Assembly: GCA_027627225.1 (NCBI GenBank)
Contig: CM051024.1
Span: 77,365,504-77,429,503 of the forward strand
Length of the DNA stretch: 64,000 nt
From: Congeria kusceri
Taxonomy: Eukaryota; Mollusca; Bivalvia; Myida; Dreissenidae
Reading direction: 5' to 3'
Each line of letters starts with the position of its first letter. The stretch's first letter is position 1. Position numbers and translations under genes: made by a program. The notes under the pieces are model-generated. The model made no database searches. It was not told the origin of the DNA and saw only the letters and a list, made by a program, of their open reading frames with translations. Positions 24,483 through 39,400 of this stretch are shown piece by piece.

Positions 24483-27400
24483 GTGAGGGCGAAGTGATGT
24501 TGGTTTATTGGTTATTACTTTATATTTAGATATATATATTTTAGATATATATTTGGATATATCTATTTTAGATATATATTTTATTGAAAATGTTTTATCT
24601 TTTTTGCAGTGTACAAGGAGAATTAATTGATATATGTGCTGTTTATATTGATTTGGATTGACAGATTTCCCATATTTTTGCTGATCATAATTGTTTCTAT
24701 AAGCAATGATTGTAAATGTTGCATTATAGTATGTATTATTAATTATTATGTTTGAATGTTATGATAGATAACAATAATGTAAATTTTAAGGTAATTCTTA
24801 TATATATTCAGTTATCTTCTAGTGAATGTGAAGCTGCCAATGGACTGCAAAGTGCTATTTGTACGCTGGATAAAGTACAAACTTTTACATGTGTGTTCTA
24901 TTCTCATAAAGTCTTAAAAGTAGTATGCATGACACGCCCTTCTGTTCTAGATAATAATGAGAAATGGTGTTAATCGTGTAATAATTAGTGAAGTGTTGTC
25001 AATGTAAACAAGGTCTTGGCAACAACACGTAAACATATACCTTGTGAACCTTCTAAGAAAACTGTGCGCTTTGGTTTTGTCTTCTCTGTTACCTGTTGAA
25101 AGAAATATATGTGGCGTGTCATGGGAAAACCGGGCTTAATGCATGTGCGTAAAGTGTCATCCCAGATCAGCCTGGGCAGTCTGCACAGGCTGATCGGGGA
25201 CAACACTTTCCGCCTACAGTGGATTTATGTTTGGACGAGACTTCCTTAAAACAGAAAATAATATAAAAGCGAAAAGTGGCGTCTGCACAGGCTGATCCGG
25301 GACAACACATGACGCACATGCATTAAGCCCGGTTTATCCACGACACGCCTCATATAGAACCTACATTTATGTAGTTTACACTTATTATTGTACTACTAGT
25401 TGGAAAATACTATTGCTCATATTGGTCATTTTCGTATTATTCATGAAACTAGTAATGGCTATGAAGATCTCAATGTATTATTTGTTATGTCATTAATAAA
25501 AAAAACAATCACATGACAGTACATGTTACGAAGTAGTATTCTACATGCCATTTTTTTTATATATCTTTACTGTTAATTATCATAATGTACTTTTCTTATT
25601 TGAGTTAATTATATTAATATAAATAATCCAGCATATATTGGATATATACAAAGTTATTACTTCCAATGGAAATAATTATGAATACAGTTGTACCCAAATT
25701 TTGAATACAGTTATAAGACAGCAGAGTGCATTCTTCATGTATACTTGTCTATGATACCTCATAATGGAAATATAAAGAACTAACTTTTGTTCTTTGCCCA
25801 GAACCGTGTTTTACTGAATTCCTCAAGTCAACATTTTACTGGGAAACAAATTCTGGTACTGTATTGTATTTTAAGCCGGGCTCGGCTAGCTCAGTTGGTA
25901 GAGTGCTGGACTCTCAATCCGGGGTTCGTGAGTTCACTCCCCAGCCAGGCCACATAACTTGTGTGGGGATTGGTCGTAAATTATTTCTACAGCCATTCTC
26001 CCCGTACCTCTGATTCAAGTAGGGTAGTTGTCAGCATTCTCCCCCTACCTCTGATTCAAGTAGGGTAGTTCTCAGCTACTGGTATTAATATGTGTAATTG
26101 TTACTGGTAAATTGCTCATAGTGGCAAAGCTTGCCCAGGAAAAGTGTGAGTAGGTTAACTGACCGCTGTTATATGACTGAAATACTGTTAAAAATGACGA
26201 AAAATCCAAACAAACAAGTATTGAGTTTATTGTCAACAAAATATGTAATTTACTTGAGAGCAAGGAAACATGAAAGATACCAGATGAAAGGTTTATATGG
26301 AAATACAATATTGTTCGTTAGCAAGGTAAAACAATTGGATTATCAGGCAGATACAAGATTTCTCTTGTTAATTGCTTCACATAGGTTCCTCGGTAACACC
26401 CCTTCAATCAGCATTTTAAAAATGGCAACATTTCTACCTCATTTATCACACAATGGTCACAGTCTTGTTATAATAATGGCTTGTAATTTATTGGCAGCAT
26501 AATGCTTGCCTGTTAACAAAGGTTTTACAATCCCATGAAAGTGGGCTTAACACAGATTGTTGTCTATTGGACTAATTGGGGTAAATTGCCAAAATGGGTG
26601 CAAACCATCGTTTTTATGGAAGCACACTGAGGAGTTATACTAAGGGTGTATACGCAACCTTTGCATATTATTTATTATTTTTTGCAATTTGACAGATACT
26701 GAGAAAGTTTCCTAATATCTGTGTCACAATAAACAACCAGATGTTTGTCATTTTATTATCCTTTTGTGGATCAATGTACTTAAGTGTTTTAAATGTTGAG
26801 GGATGTTACAACTGTGGACACTAATCTTGCCAAAGAGCTGACAAACTAGAATGTCAGAGACAGAGATTTCAACTGGCAGAGCACCAACATAAGAGCTGAT
26901 ATATAAAAGTCCTGCAATATGTTTTAAAATTTCGAAAAATGGTTATAAAATTATCCTACTGGGTAATTGTAAAGAAATTAGTAAAATTATTCAGTGAAAA
27001 GAAAACACAAATGTTTAATGCCCCAAAAAGCATGTGGGTACTTGACTTTTGCTTTAAACCCTATAGGTCCGATTTCTAGAATTTTCTTAAGAGTAACAGG
27101 CTTTTTAGTTCCCTTATTTAATCAGTCAAAATTATTATTTAAAAATTGATGTTCTTATACAAGAAAGTATTTATTGTGATTATCTGACATACAATTTTTA
27201 TTCAAAATGGAATATGTCTTTACAATATTATCTTTGAACTCTTATGGTTAGAAACCAGTAAATCCAATTCCCATAGGGTCCCATTATAAAACTGCAAACT
27301 TTCCAAGCGTTTTTCTAGCATTTCCTTTATTTCAGATTGTGCAAGCCTGGTATCAATTTAAAGATCAATCTGTCCTCTTCCAAAATTTGCAATAAAAAAG

Positions 27401-30400
27401 ATATGTCAAGTTACTTCTAAGAAAATGCATCTCACTTGAATGCAGGCACCGGTAGAAAACAGGGTTTCGGCAGTCATATTTCGACAAAAGCCCCATACCA
27501 CAGTAAACACACCCCAAAAGTTCACCTTTCAAGTTAGCCTCCAATGAAATGCACCAAAATGTTGCAGACACGAATAGGATAATAGAAATAATCACAAAAG
27601 GCATGTCTGAGATACCTAAATGGCTTTTATGCCAGAAGAGAAGAGGAACTCTTTAATAATAGGCACTACTTTTGAATGGACCACGGAGGGACACACAATG
27701 ATTTACTGGTATCTAACCTTAAAGAAAACTCAACATTTTGCTATCATGAAAAAAAACTCTTCTACATCATTATTAACCTACTTGTACCACAAATGCAAAA
27801 TTTCAGGTCGATCCGCTAAGTAGAAATGCCCCAAAAACGCATTTGAGAATAACACATGATAAGCCATCTGGCTTGCGCTTCAGTACTTGGATTGTATGGG
27901 GAGCATGAACTAAAATTTGCACCTAAATCACATAAACCAGTCAAAATACCAGTTCATGCAATGGACAGTAATAAGGTATAAAACGTGTAATATTCACGTA
28001 TAACATGATTCGATGTGCTGTGAGCTGCATAAGGCGAGTTTCCGTACATTTGTTCTTTTTTTTTTTACGCGAAAAAACAGGTTTCGCTTTAAACAGTGTA
28101 GATAACATGTCAGTTACAATATTATTCACATTTATTTCCGTGAAAAGTAATAAACGCAATAAAATAACACAGTTGCATGGTGATTTTATGTATAAGTGGA
28201 CCCTAAAGGGCCGGTCCCTGGTTTCTTAAAGGTTAGAAACCAGTAAATCCAATTCCCATAGGGTCCCATTATAAAACTGCAAACTTTCCAAGCATTTTTC
28301 CAGCATTTCCTTTATTTCAGATTGTGCAAACCTGGTATAAATTTAAAGATCAATCTGTCCTCTTCCAAAATGCAATAAAAAAGATATGTCATGTTACTTC
28401 TAAGAAAATGCATCTCACTTGAATGCAGTCACCGGTAGAAAACAGGGTTTGGGCAGTCATATTTCGAGAAAAGCCCCATACCACAGTAAACACATCCCAA
28501 AAGTTCACCTTTCAAGTTAGCCTCCAATGAAATGCACCAAAATGTTGCAGACACGCATAGGATAATAGAAATAACCACAAAAGGCATGTCTGAGATACCT
28601 AAATGGCTTTTATGCCAGAACAGAAGAGGAACTCTTTAGTAATAGGCACTACTTTTGAATGGACCACGGAGGGACACACAATGATTTACTGGTATCTAAC
28701 CTTATGGCAATATGAAACAAATAACATTAAACTTAACCTGTTATACATACTTTTAAGAAATTGTGAGAAATTTTCGGGTCAGACATTTGTGTTTGGCATC
28801 GTAACCTACATGTTTCTCCACCCAGTCACGGATACAGGATTTTGAGTTAGAGGGGACGGAAATATTCAGGATCTGAGAACAGCTACCAACGAACTGCTTT
28901 TGATCTATCTTTCATGTTGGGATACATATCAAAAAGATGCAATCTCGGCCAAAAACCAATTAAACGAACATACAGATTAAGGATTCGATTACTACAATAA
29001 ATTTATTAAATAACACGTCATTGGCAACAAAATGCGTATGTTTTAAGATTTTGTAAGGTTAAACAAATCGAATGTTGGACAATATTAAAGGGGGTGTACG
29101 CTGCTTCCGCTCCCCTCTAAATCCGCCTGTGGCACCTATATGTGTTTTTGTGTACCTACAGCAGTGCATTATATATGTAAAAGCATAATGCAGGAAAATG
29201 ATTTATAATTACTGAGCACCATTAGTGTACGGAGAGCCCACAGAATTTATTCAAGTAGAACAGCCATCAATTACGACTCACTGTGGCAGCCAATAACGAA
29301 GAAAACAGTAGCAACAAATGGCGTGCAGTGTGTCAATAAGAAAAACAATGTAAAGACGTAATGAAGTTACTTTGATCGTTCAGTAAAGTAGTCATCTTGT
29401 TTCTTCTGAATATGAAAAGCTGCCAACTACGAGAGAACATGGTATGCTTGTGCTCTGAGACAAAGGTGCCACATGCATTTTTTCCTCTGAATCTAATTAT
29501 TACGAATGTTTATTAGGGTACTTGGAAATGGAATAATGGAAGGTCAATACATGCTGTAAGGGGTGGTTGGGGTGTGTGTTCTGGCTTGTGGGTGGGAAAA
29601 ATTGCTTATTAGGTTCTCTAATGTAATATGCAACATATGTGGATCACGGTTGTTTAAAAGTTCCACACGTGGAAATTATTTTCTTTTGACAAAACATCTT
29701 ATTTCACCTACCTGATGGATGTTACAACATAAGGGAGAGAACTCTATAATTTTGTAGTGTTTACACATACACTACCTATTATTGCCCTAGTGTTTGAAAA
29801 TTATTCGTTTTTTGGCTTTGGCTATTTCATTTTGATATTAAATGGTTTTATATAGGTGGATTTAGATTGGGCGGAAGCAGCGTACGCCCCCTTAAAATTG
29901 TATAAAATATGGATTTTGAAACATAACAATAATTCAGACATTCTCTTCAGCAAGAATTATAGTAGTTTACCAGCTTTCTCAATCATGTTTTGTTGCACAG
30001 AAGCTAAAATATGATCTTTCACAATTTAACTGTCATTGCTTTGCAAAATACATCATTTATACATATAGGTTGGTTGAGACTGAATTTTTCCGCCCCCTTT
30101 AACTCTATATCATGCAACCATGCCGTGTTACATGCATTACAGATTCAGTTAAATTTTCTGTGCTTGAATTGTGTTCATTTAAGACAGAGGTACAGTATTA
30201 CCATGATGTTCTGAGACAAAGTTGCATTTTTGTCAAACCATATGATATTCTTCGACAGAGTTACATTTCTGACATAATTATTGTGTGACGTTCTTAGACA
30301 TTGCGGTTTCCAAGTGCTTTCCCCCAGAATCCATTTTGTATTCTTGGTGGTGTATGATGGATGGCAGTTGTCATTGGAATTGTTGTAATATTTACTCAAG

Positions 30401-33400
30401 GGGGATGGATGTAGTTCCTTGCTGGTTCTGATAGTAAAATGTCTATTCGCTTATATACACATTCCTATTCCTTTGTTTTACTTTTAGGTTAATCATCTCT
30501 GTTCCATTCGATTAACACCCCCCCTCCCCTGCCATGAAAAAAAAGTTAAAAGTAAATATACAAACTTTTACCTCACTCTGGCCCCTAAAGAATGTTCAGT
30601 TTATGAAATGCTGTGGTTTAAGTATTAATTAAATATTAAAATTCATGCACATAAATGCTGCATAAAATATACAAACAATACCAATAATTATGTTTATGTC
30701 CATATTTGGGGTGGGTGTGTGCAAATATTGAGTTGCATATTTTTTTAATTACACTTTTTCATGTATGTATGTTTGTATGTCTGTATGTCCTTAAAAATTA
30801 TTTAATACAAAACAAATTTGTCACTGTCTATTTCAGAGTTTGTTTATTTGGACAGCAGTACTCTATTAAGTGGTTAATTTTACATATAGAAATAAAATTG
30901 TGCTATAGTTACGGTTGTCAGTTAATAATTATTCATTATTACTTTGATTTTCAGGTTCTGAGTTCATCAATGACGTGTTTTCAAACAACCAGACTCATAA
31001 TACTAGGTTTTAATGTTGTAACTTTTGAGTCTGCTTTCAGGGTAGAACCAGTGCTTAAGTGGCTGTAAATGGTCACTTGAATGTTATGAATTTACATGCC
31101 AATCTTAATCATATCATATACAGGTAGAAACTGTTTATTTTTAACAATTGGATCGTTTGGTCATTAATTTTGATCCAAACCTGTTTTGTTAATGTAAGTG
31201 TTTTTTATATCCAAAGAATATATGCTTTAAATTGAAAAGGCATTGTATTGCAGGACCAAACAGTGTACCAAAGTTACTTCAAAAACATATAGATTTTAGT
31301 TAAGAAATAATTTTCGATTTAGAGTTGTTTATCAGCTAATAAACAACATTTTGGAGTTCTGATGTGTATGTATTAAACCATAAGGTGTTAGCCCCAGTTG
31401 TTTAATATATACCGATTCAGAATGACAAATTGTTGTTTATTAGCAGATAAACAACAATATTTTGCAAATTATGTTGATTCTAACATGACCTGACAACATT
31501 TTCAATTACTATGCAAACTATATTTTACAGTTTCAGAACTATTTTTGGGGGTTTTTTATTGGTAGTTTAACAACGATTAATTTTTTTCTTTGTCTATTAA
31601 AAAATCCGCACGTGTCATGTTAGAATATCTGTTATATATCTGTGTTGAAAAATTATTGCCGTATCATAAGTATGTAAACTGAACTTACCTTAAGCTGTAA
31701 GTTTAAAATTATTTAACCTTTTGTCATAGGAATGGTCATTTCTCTTCGAGTGTATATTTATATAGTGTTCAGTAATATTTAGGTAAATTATATATGGTCT
31801 GGAGTTTCATCAGCTGTTCTTAATTTTAAATGAGGCGTGTCGTGTGAAAATTGGGCTTAATTCAAGTGTGTAAAGTGTCGTCCCAGATCAGCCTGTGCAG
31901 TCCGCACAGGCTAATCCTGGACGGCAGTTTCCGCCTACAGTGGATTTATGTTTAGAAGACACTTCCTTAAAACAGAAAATACCGTAAAAGCGGAAAGTGT
32001 TGTCACAGTCTGCACAGGCTGATCCAGGACGACACTTTGTGCTCATGCATTAAGCCCGGTATTCCCATGACATGCCTTAAATGTATTTTACTCACAAGTT
32101 TGGCATTAAAAAAGACTTCATTCTCTGAATCAAGACAATCAAAGCTGTTTGTCACATTTAAAGATGTTTTGAATGGATATTTATATTTTGTTTTCCAATT
32201 ATTCAGCAATTTAGTGTTTGTTTCATGTGGTCTTGAATGTGCCACGATAGTTTGAAACAGCTGATGAAATGCTGGCCCTTTATTTATAACTATATTTGCT
32301 AGCAGCCATAGACACTTGCTTGTTTTAATACATAATTTGCTACTTCATTGGAGTTTTTACTATTGTTCTGTCTTTTTTTCTTCGCCTCTCAGCGGAAACC
32401 ACATTATTCGAAAGTAACTCAAGTAATGAACTTGTCCAAGGTAAACTGGTTGACCAATTGTGTGTTTTCATTTTCCACTTCATGTTCAAATTACTGAATC
32501 AGAATCCATGGCTGTCTGAGTGCTCCATTTTCATTGGTTGTTGTGGTTTCACAGTTATTACTATTTAATCGGATTCTGTTTTACATGTTACCTCCATTCG
32601 TGTGTTTTTATTTTCCACTTCATTTTCAAATTACCCAATCAAAATCCATGACTGTCTGAGTGCTCCATTTTCATTGGTTGTTGTTGTTTCACAGTTATTA
32701 ATATCCAATCGGATTATGTTTTATATGTTATCTCCATTTTCATTGGTTGTTGTAAAATCATGCTTAAAATCTTATTCTCCCAATTTCCAAAAGTTCCTAT
32801 GTATCTATGTCATCTGTTCTTATTTGCAAAGGGAATTCACAGTATGTAAAGACAATTATATATTCTGGGCGTATTATCAATGTATGAAAACTGTCACAAT
32901 TTTCTTTAAGTTAAAGGAAGCAAATGACACTCAGAATAGTTAATTTTGTCTTGTGATAATTAGTCTGGATGCAAATATGTTAATCTGGGAAACAAATTAA
33001 ATTTTTATTTCTGGATATTCATGCGTTTTATTCATCTCATGTACTGACAATTCATTGCACTTTAATAAGAATAATTTGCAGTCTGCTTTATCATAATTGA
33101 GTTTTTAAAATTTTAGAATTTTTCTCTCATTAGATGTGTTTCAATAAATTGTTAACGATTTCTTAGAATTCTGACTTAATCTTATTATGTTGGAATTATG
33201 CATTACTTTTTCGTACAAATTTCATTTGGCATATACTAGATTTTAAAGTCAAAATTAGCAAATACTTTTTTCTATGTGAATATAAGAATGTAAAAATGTA
33301 TTTCATAGGCAGTTTGAATTTGATATTTGAATTTTTTCTGAATAATGTTTAAATGCTATTTTAATTACAACTTAATTTGTAATTTAAAATTAGAAAATTA

Positions 33401-36400
33401 AGTGTATGTTGAATATAAATTTTGTTTCTTTGTGTTGGTAAATTAAAGTACTCAAGGAATGTTGAATTAACAGTTTTATTTACGTTTGAATCAAAATGAA
33501 ATACATAATAAAAATAACATTTATAACAAATATGATTTCTGTACCAAATGAACAAATTATAAACACACTATTATGTGAAGTTGGAATAAGACGTCAAACA
33601 GAGAATAAACTGTTTTATTACAGCAATGTTCTATATGCGGTTTACCATTTGTAATTTAAGAATTGTGCAGAGTAATTAGTGCAATAGACACCTGCATATA
33701 TAACTGCATCAGTAAAATTGATTTTACCACAAAACTGTATACTTGTATGCATTTACAAAATGTTCACACAAAAAATGGACCTGTGTCCATGCGTGCATGA
33801 ACACAGTTTATAAATGCAGCAAAAATGATCAAAGACACAATCAGTTTAAATGAAAGTCGTGGAAAAATGCTAACTATACCAAAAGTATTGACAGAATATA
33901 ACAAACGTACATAAACAACATCAAATGCTCAGTTTTATGTGAAAAACGAACAAAAATCATGTCCATTCTATGTTTGATGTCTTATTCTAACTTCACATAA
34001 TACAGTGTTTTATAACATTAATGACAGTTGTTGAAAACATTGGTACAAAAACGGAAAACGTCTTAGACTAGTTCCTGAACATATTGTGTGGCATGTCATG
34101 GGAAAACCGGTCTTAATGCATGTGTGTAAAGTGTCGTCCTGGATTAGCCTGTGCAGTCCGCACAGGCTAATCCGGGACAGCACTTTCCACCTACAGTGGA
34201 TTTATGTTTAGAAGAGACTTCATTGAAACAGAAAATACCATAAAAGCGGAAAGTGCTATCCCGGATTAGCCTGTTTGGACTGCACAGGCTAATCCGGGAC
34301 AACACTTTACACACATGCATTAAACCCGGTTTTCCCACGACATGCCTCAAATGTTGTGTTTGGAGTATTTTTTTACTAAGCAACATTTAAGAACTTGGTT
34401 TTGATCCAACAGACTGCAAGAATTTTGGTTTTCCAGTGTGTGATGTTGGACGTTGTTTGCATGTTTGTATCGTGACTTGGATTTCAGCATTAGACATCTA
34501 GAGTATAATCTGAAATAAGTAATACTTGGAATTTATTTGTATGATTTACAGAATTGAAAATAGTGTATCTGTGATTTCTTATGTTATATATTTGAAACAA
34601 ATATTTAAATAATAGTATAAGTAATGTTTGGTGTATGTATTAAGTATAGTAATTGCCAAATGTTGAAGAAATATTAAAATAGGTTGTGTTGTTTAAAGGG
34701 ACTATGTCAACGAAAACGTGATCTCTTTCAGCAATTTTAATGTTGTTACGTTAAAGAAATCAGCAATAAGAAGGCGTATACAGCAAATAATGTATGAATA
34801 ATTTACTACATTATGAGAATTTTGAAAAAAGAAAACCCGGAGTGGGTATCAAACTCACGACGACGGAGTCGTAAGAGAACAAATGACGGTAGACAGCGCT
34901 GTAACCAACTGCGCTATTCTGACTTGTGAAATTGAATGGGCATACTATGGTTACGTAAGATACCCACAAGTCTGACGTCAAAGTGTAAACAATAAAAGGG
35001 CCAAACAAACACAACCTAAATTATATAATGATTTGTTTCCTCAAAATGCATACATTCTTTTTCCATTATATGTACATGTACATTATTTTAACCTTTATGA
35101 TATGACAATATTAATATTAAATTTTCAGATCTTTTACTGCAATTGCCCGTTTTGGGCCCTTTTCGTTGTCATAGTCCCTTTAGTCAGTAAAAATGTGCTG
35201 TTTAAGTAAAAAATCATCAAGCTGGATGATCTGAAAAAACTGCTAATGTCAAACATTTCATGAATGGAAAAGTGAAACATCATATGTTTGAGGGAGTTAT
35301 TGTTTTGTCTGCAACTATATACACTGTATTTACTAATTTTTCACTTCATGAATTTGTCAATAGGCTGAATTATATCGCGCACGTTTGAATTGGTTCGATT
35401 TGGCAGTCAGATTGCATGTACATTTCTGATATTTTTCCAAAGTAAAACTTTGTAATGAAATAAATGCAAACTTTTTATAAGGTATTTTTTAGTCCCCTAC
35501 AGGTGTTTCACCGGAGGGGACTATAGGTTTGCCCTCCGTCCGTCTGTCACGCCGTCCGTCTGCAAAATATTGTTCCTGCGATAACTCAAAAGTACTGAAG
35601 ATACTTCTATGAAGCTTGGTATGCATATAAACGGCAATGTGAGTATTATGCACGACCTTTTATTTTTTACCAGAGGTCAAAAGTCATGTGACTGTTACTA
35701 AAAATATAAATAAACTAAAACAAACTGGATCCTGCGATAACTCAAACTTGGTATACATATAAACTGCAATGTGAGGATTATGTAGGACCTTTTATTTTTC
35801 ACCAGAGGTCAAAGGTCACATGACTGTTACTAAAAATAGAAATAAACTAAATACAGTTATAATTCGAAAAGTACATAAGATATGACCATGAAACTTGGTA
35901 CAAAGATTGAACTATATGTTTGCCATCAGTCTATGTGTCTTCTATCTGTTCATCCATGTGTTTGTCCGTCCGTCTGCCTGTCCGTCCCCAAAACCTGGTT
36001 CCTGCAAAAACTCAAAAAGTACTGAACTTATTTCGATGAAACTGGGTATACATATAAACAGCAATGTGGCAATGTGAGGATTATGCACGACCTTTTTTTT
36101 CACCAGAGGTCAAAGGTCACGTAACTGTTACTAAAAATAGAAATAAACTTAATACTGTAATAAATCGAAATGGACATAAGATATGACCATGAAACTTGGT
36201 ACAGATATTGAACTATAGGTTTGCCATCTGTCTGTGTGTCATTCTGTCTGTTCGATCGTATGTCTGTCTGTCCATCCACAACCTGGATCCTATGATAACT
36301 CGGAAAGTACTGAAGACACTTTGATGAAACTTTGTATACGTAGCAACATCAATGTGAGAATTATGCACGACCTTTTATTTTTCACAAGAGGTCAAAGGTC

Positions 36401-39400
36401 ACGTGACTGTTACTAAAAATAAAAATAAACTTAATACTGTAATATTTTGAAAAGTGCATAAGATATGATCATGAAACTTCATGAAACTTGGTACACAGAT
36501 TGGACTATGGGTTTGCCCTCCGTCTGTGTGCGTCTGTCTGTCTGTTCATCCGTCAGTCTCACTCGGTCTGTCTGTCCCGTCCCCAAAACCTGGATCCTGC
36601 GATAACTCAAAAAGTACTGAAGATACTTTGATGAAACTTTGTAAACAAAGAAAGAGCAAGGTGAGGATTGTACACGACCCTTTATTTTTCACCGGAGGTC
36701 AAAGGTCACGTGACTGTTACTTAAAATAGAAATAAACTTAATACTGTAATAATTCGAAAAGAACATGAAATATTATCATGAAACTTGGTACACAGAATGG
36801 ACTATATGATTGCCATCTGTCAGTTTAGTACTACAGTAACTCAAAAAGTAACTCGAATGTCTGGTCAATGTTACTAAAGTAGAAACAAGAAATGTCTTTT
36901 AAAAAGACAATCGGCGTTGAAATTAATATTGAGATGTCATTTAAAAATTACCTAAACAGACGGCCAAGATGATCGGCTACGTGACTTCTCAGACCCCAGA
37001 TTTTTTGGTCCCCACCAATATTATTAGACCCCAGATTTTTCGGACACTATAAGAAAACTTCTCGGACCCAAAAGTTAATTTGAGATAAATTTATTAATTT
37101 AAAAATTAAATAAAATTATAATTAATATCTATGCTGTGAATAAACCAATCATACAGCTCCATGTTTCCACCAGTGATATATGAATAACCAAAATAATTTA
37201 GGTTAACATAAGTGTTATCTGAATTTGTCAAACCAATTTAACAAATTAACAATGTAAGGAAATAATTTCGGGACTGAATTAAAATTATTATGTATCAGAC
37301 GAGTCTATAAAGTTATTTATAGTACCGGTAATATACCATTCAGGTTAGTTATCTAATATAATGATGATTTGAAGTCAAATAAGCATTTATACTGTGTATC
37401 CCAATAAAAAGCAGCGATTTTTGAATTGTTTAGACTTTATTTTTGATAACGCAACCATAACAATTCATTAGACTATGACGATTTTAAATTATATCAGTAG
37501 AAATATGATATATCAGGGGTGCCTGTGTATAATTAGTATTGCAAATTGTGTTTTCATGCTACGCGAATAACAATTTGACGTATTCCGAATCTTTTTTCAT
37601 AACATTTTATCTATAGAAAATGTAGCATCTTTTTATAGATTTCATAACATCTACTGGAGGAGTTGATAGAAAGATGCAATTATAAATAATCGTTAATAAA
37701 AATCGTAACCACAATTTTAATTCAATTAACAGTAGTTTATAAATATAAATTCCCCATTTATTGAAATTTTTAGGTTTATGATTCTCTGAATGCTATTATT
37801 GATGCACGTACAAGTATATTAACACAGCTATACAACTGTTGCTAGCTACGCGCGCTATTTTTAGAATGACACTATTGTTTACTATGTAATGAACTCGCTA
37901 GAATCACTGGGCTAAATGAAACGGCAACACTGTGAATGAGATTTAGGAATGGGAACATTGCACAATTGCTATTTATAGAGCGTAACGCTTATATAAATGT
38001 AGGCTAAACAAAATAGTTATTTCGTTACGTGAATGAATATAGCATTCTGTTTATGGCATACAATGAGAAAATACGTTCATAATTAGCCTCAGTTCTAGAG
38101 TATATGTTGAAGATATGTTTATAACTTCATTTTAACCGCTTATGTAAACAATTATGTAAATTTTTAATCCCCAAATATGCAACAGTTATTGGTATACGTT
38201 AAACCATTGTTTGAAGTTTGCCTTCCCTAGAATGAGAAAATTTGCCCAATTCTATTGGCATTCAATTTTCCCGCTGCATAATTATCGCAAGAAAATCTGG
38301 GTCAAAAGTGATCTTAGACAGCTACGCCGAAAAACAACAACTAAATACTGCAGTGACAAATAGGATTTGAATATGAAACTTTGTACATCTGGTGATAAAG
38401 GGCAATTTGACGGTATTGCACAATGTTTAATTAGTAAGGGTTTTCTGCGGTAGGGGACTCCTGTATTGCTTGCAATACTATCAAAGCCTTGGTTTATTTT
38501 ACTTTTTCTACCATGTTGTTGTTGTTTTTTACTCAGGCGTAGGCGTCCACACAGGATTGGAAATCGTGCTCATAGCAGACGACAGTGGACGGGTGACCAT
38601 TGTTGATATAAATGGTACAGTTGTAGAAGAGAACGTGTACCGATATCTGTCGCAGCCTGGCGCTATTGATGTGGACTGGTTGCATAATTATTCGTATGTG
38701 GCTGATGGACATCGGGTATGTAGACCGTGTATACTCAGGTAAAATCAATACAAATTGTATGTAATATGCCAATTTACTTTTGTTTAAAGGATGTTTTTCG
38801 TATGTGGATGATTGACATCGGGTTTGTAGATTGTATATACTCATTAAAAACAATACAATTTGTGTGTAATGTGCCAATTAACTTTTGGTTAAAGGAGCTT
38901 TTTTTTAGCTGACCTTTATTAGTTCTTAAATAATATAAGTTGTAATGGTAAATAAAATGGGTATATTTTGTTGTAAATTATTAATATTTCGTGTTATATT
39001 TGCTTTAAAATTTTAATCCTCTCTTGTGATATATTTGTACAAAATACGTCACTAACATGACTTGTGACCCCTACTGGATAAAGTAAAGTAAAATTAAGTT
39101 AAGTTTTTGTATGTTTATTTGTTTGGATTGTTCGCCGTATTTAACAGTTTTTCAGTCATATAATGGTAGTCAGTTAACCTACTCGCACTTTTCCTGGGCA
39201 AGCTTAGCCGATCTGAGTGGTTAACCAGTACTAAGTGCACATACTTGTGCCAGTAACTGACAACTGCCCTACTTGAATCAGAGGTAGGGGGATAATGGTC
39301 GTAGAAATTATTTAATGACCAGGGGGATTGAACTCACAAACCGCTGATTGACAGTCTGCGCTGTACCAACTGAGCTAGCCGGCCCGGCTAAAGTAAGTTA

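Noticed and set aside
25875..25950. A working tRNA gene at the SINE head
   Set aside because: It is the head of a repeated element with a shared long tail; copies at 39388 and 60540 have the same structure, so it is SINE promoter sequence.
26131..26502. 123-codon open frame on the + strand
   Set aside because: It starts inside the SINE tail and has no domain, no splice logic and low-complexity composition.
30706..31068. 120-codon open frame in the large intron
   Set aside because: Hydrophobic, AT-driven composition with no splice borders or domain; likely chance.
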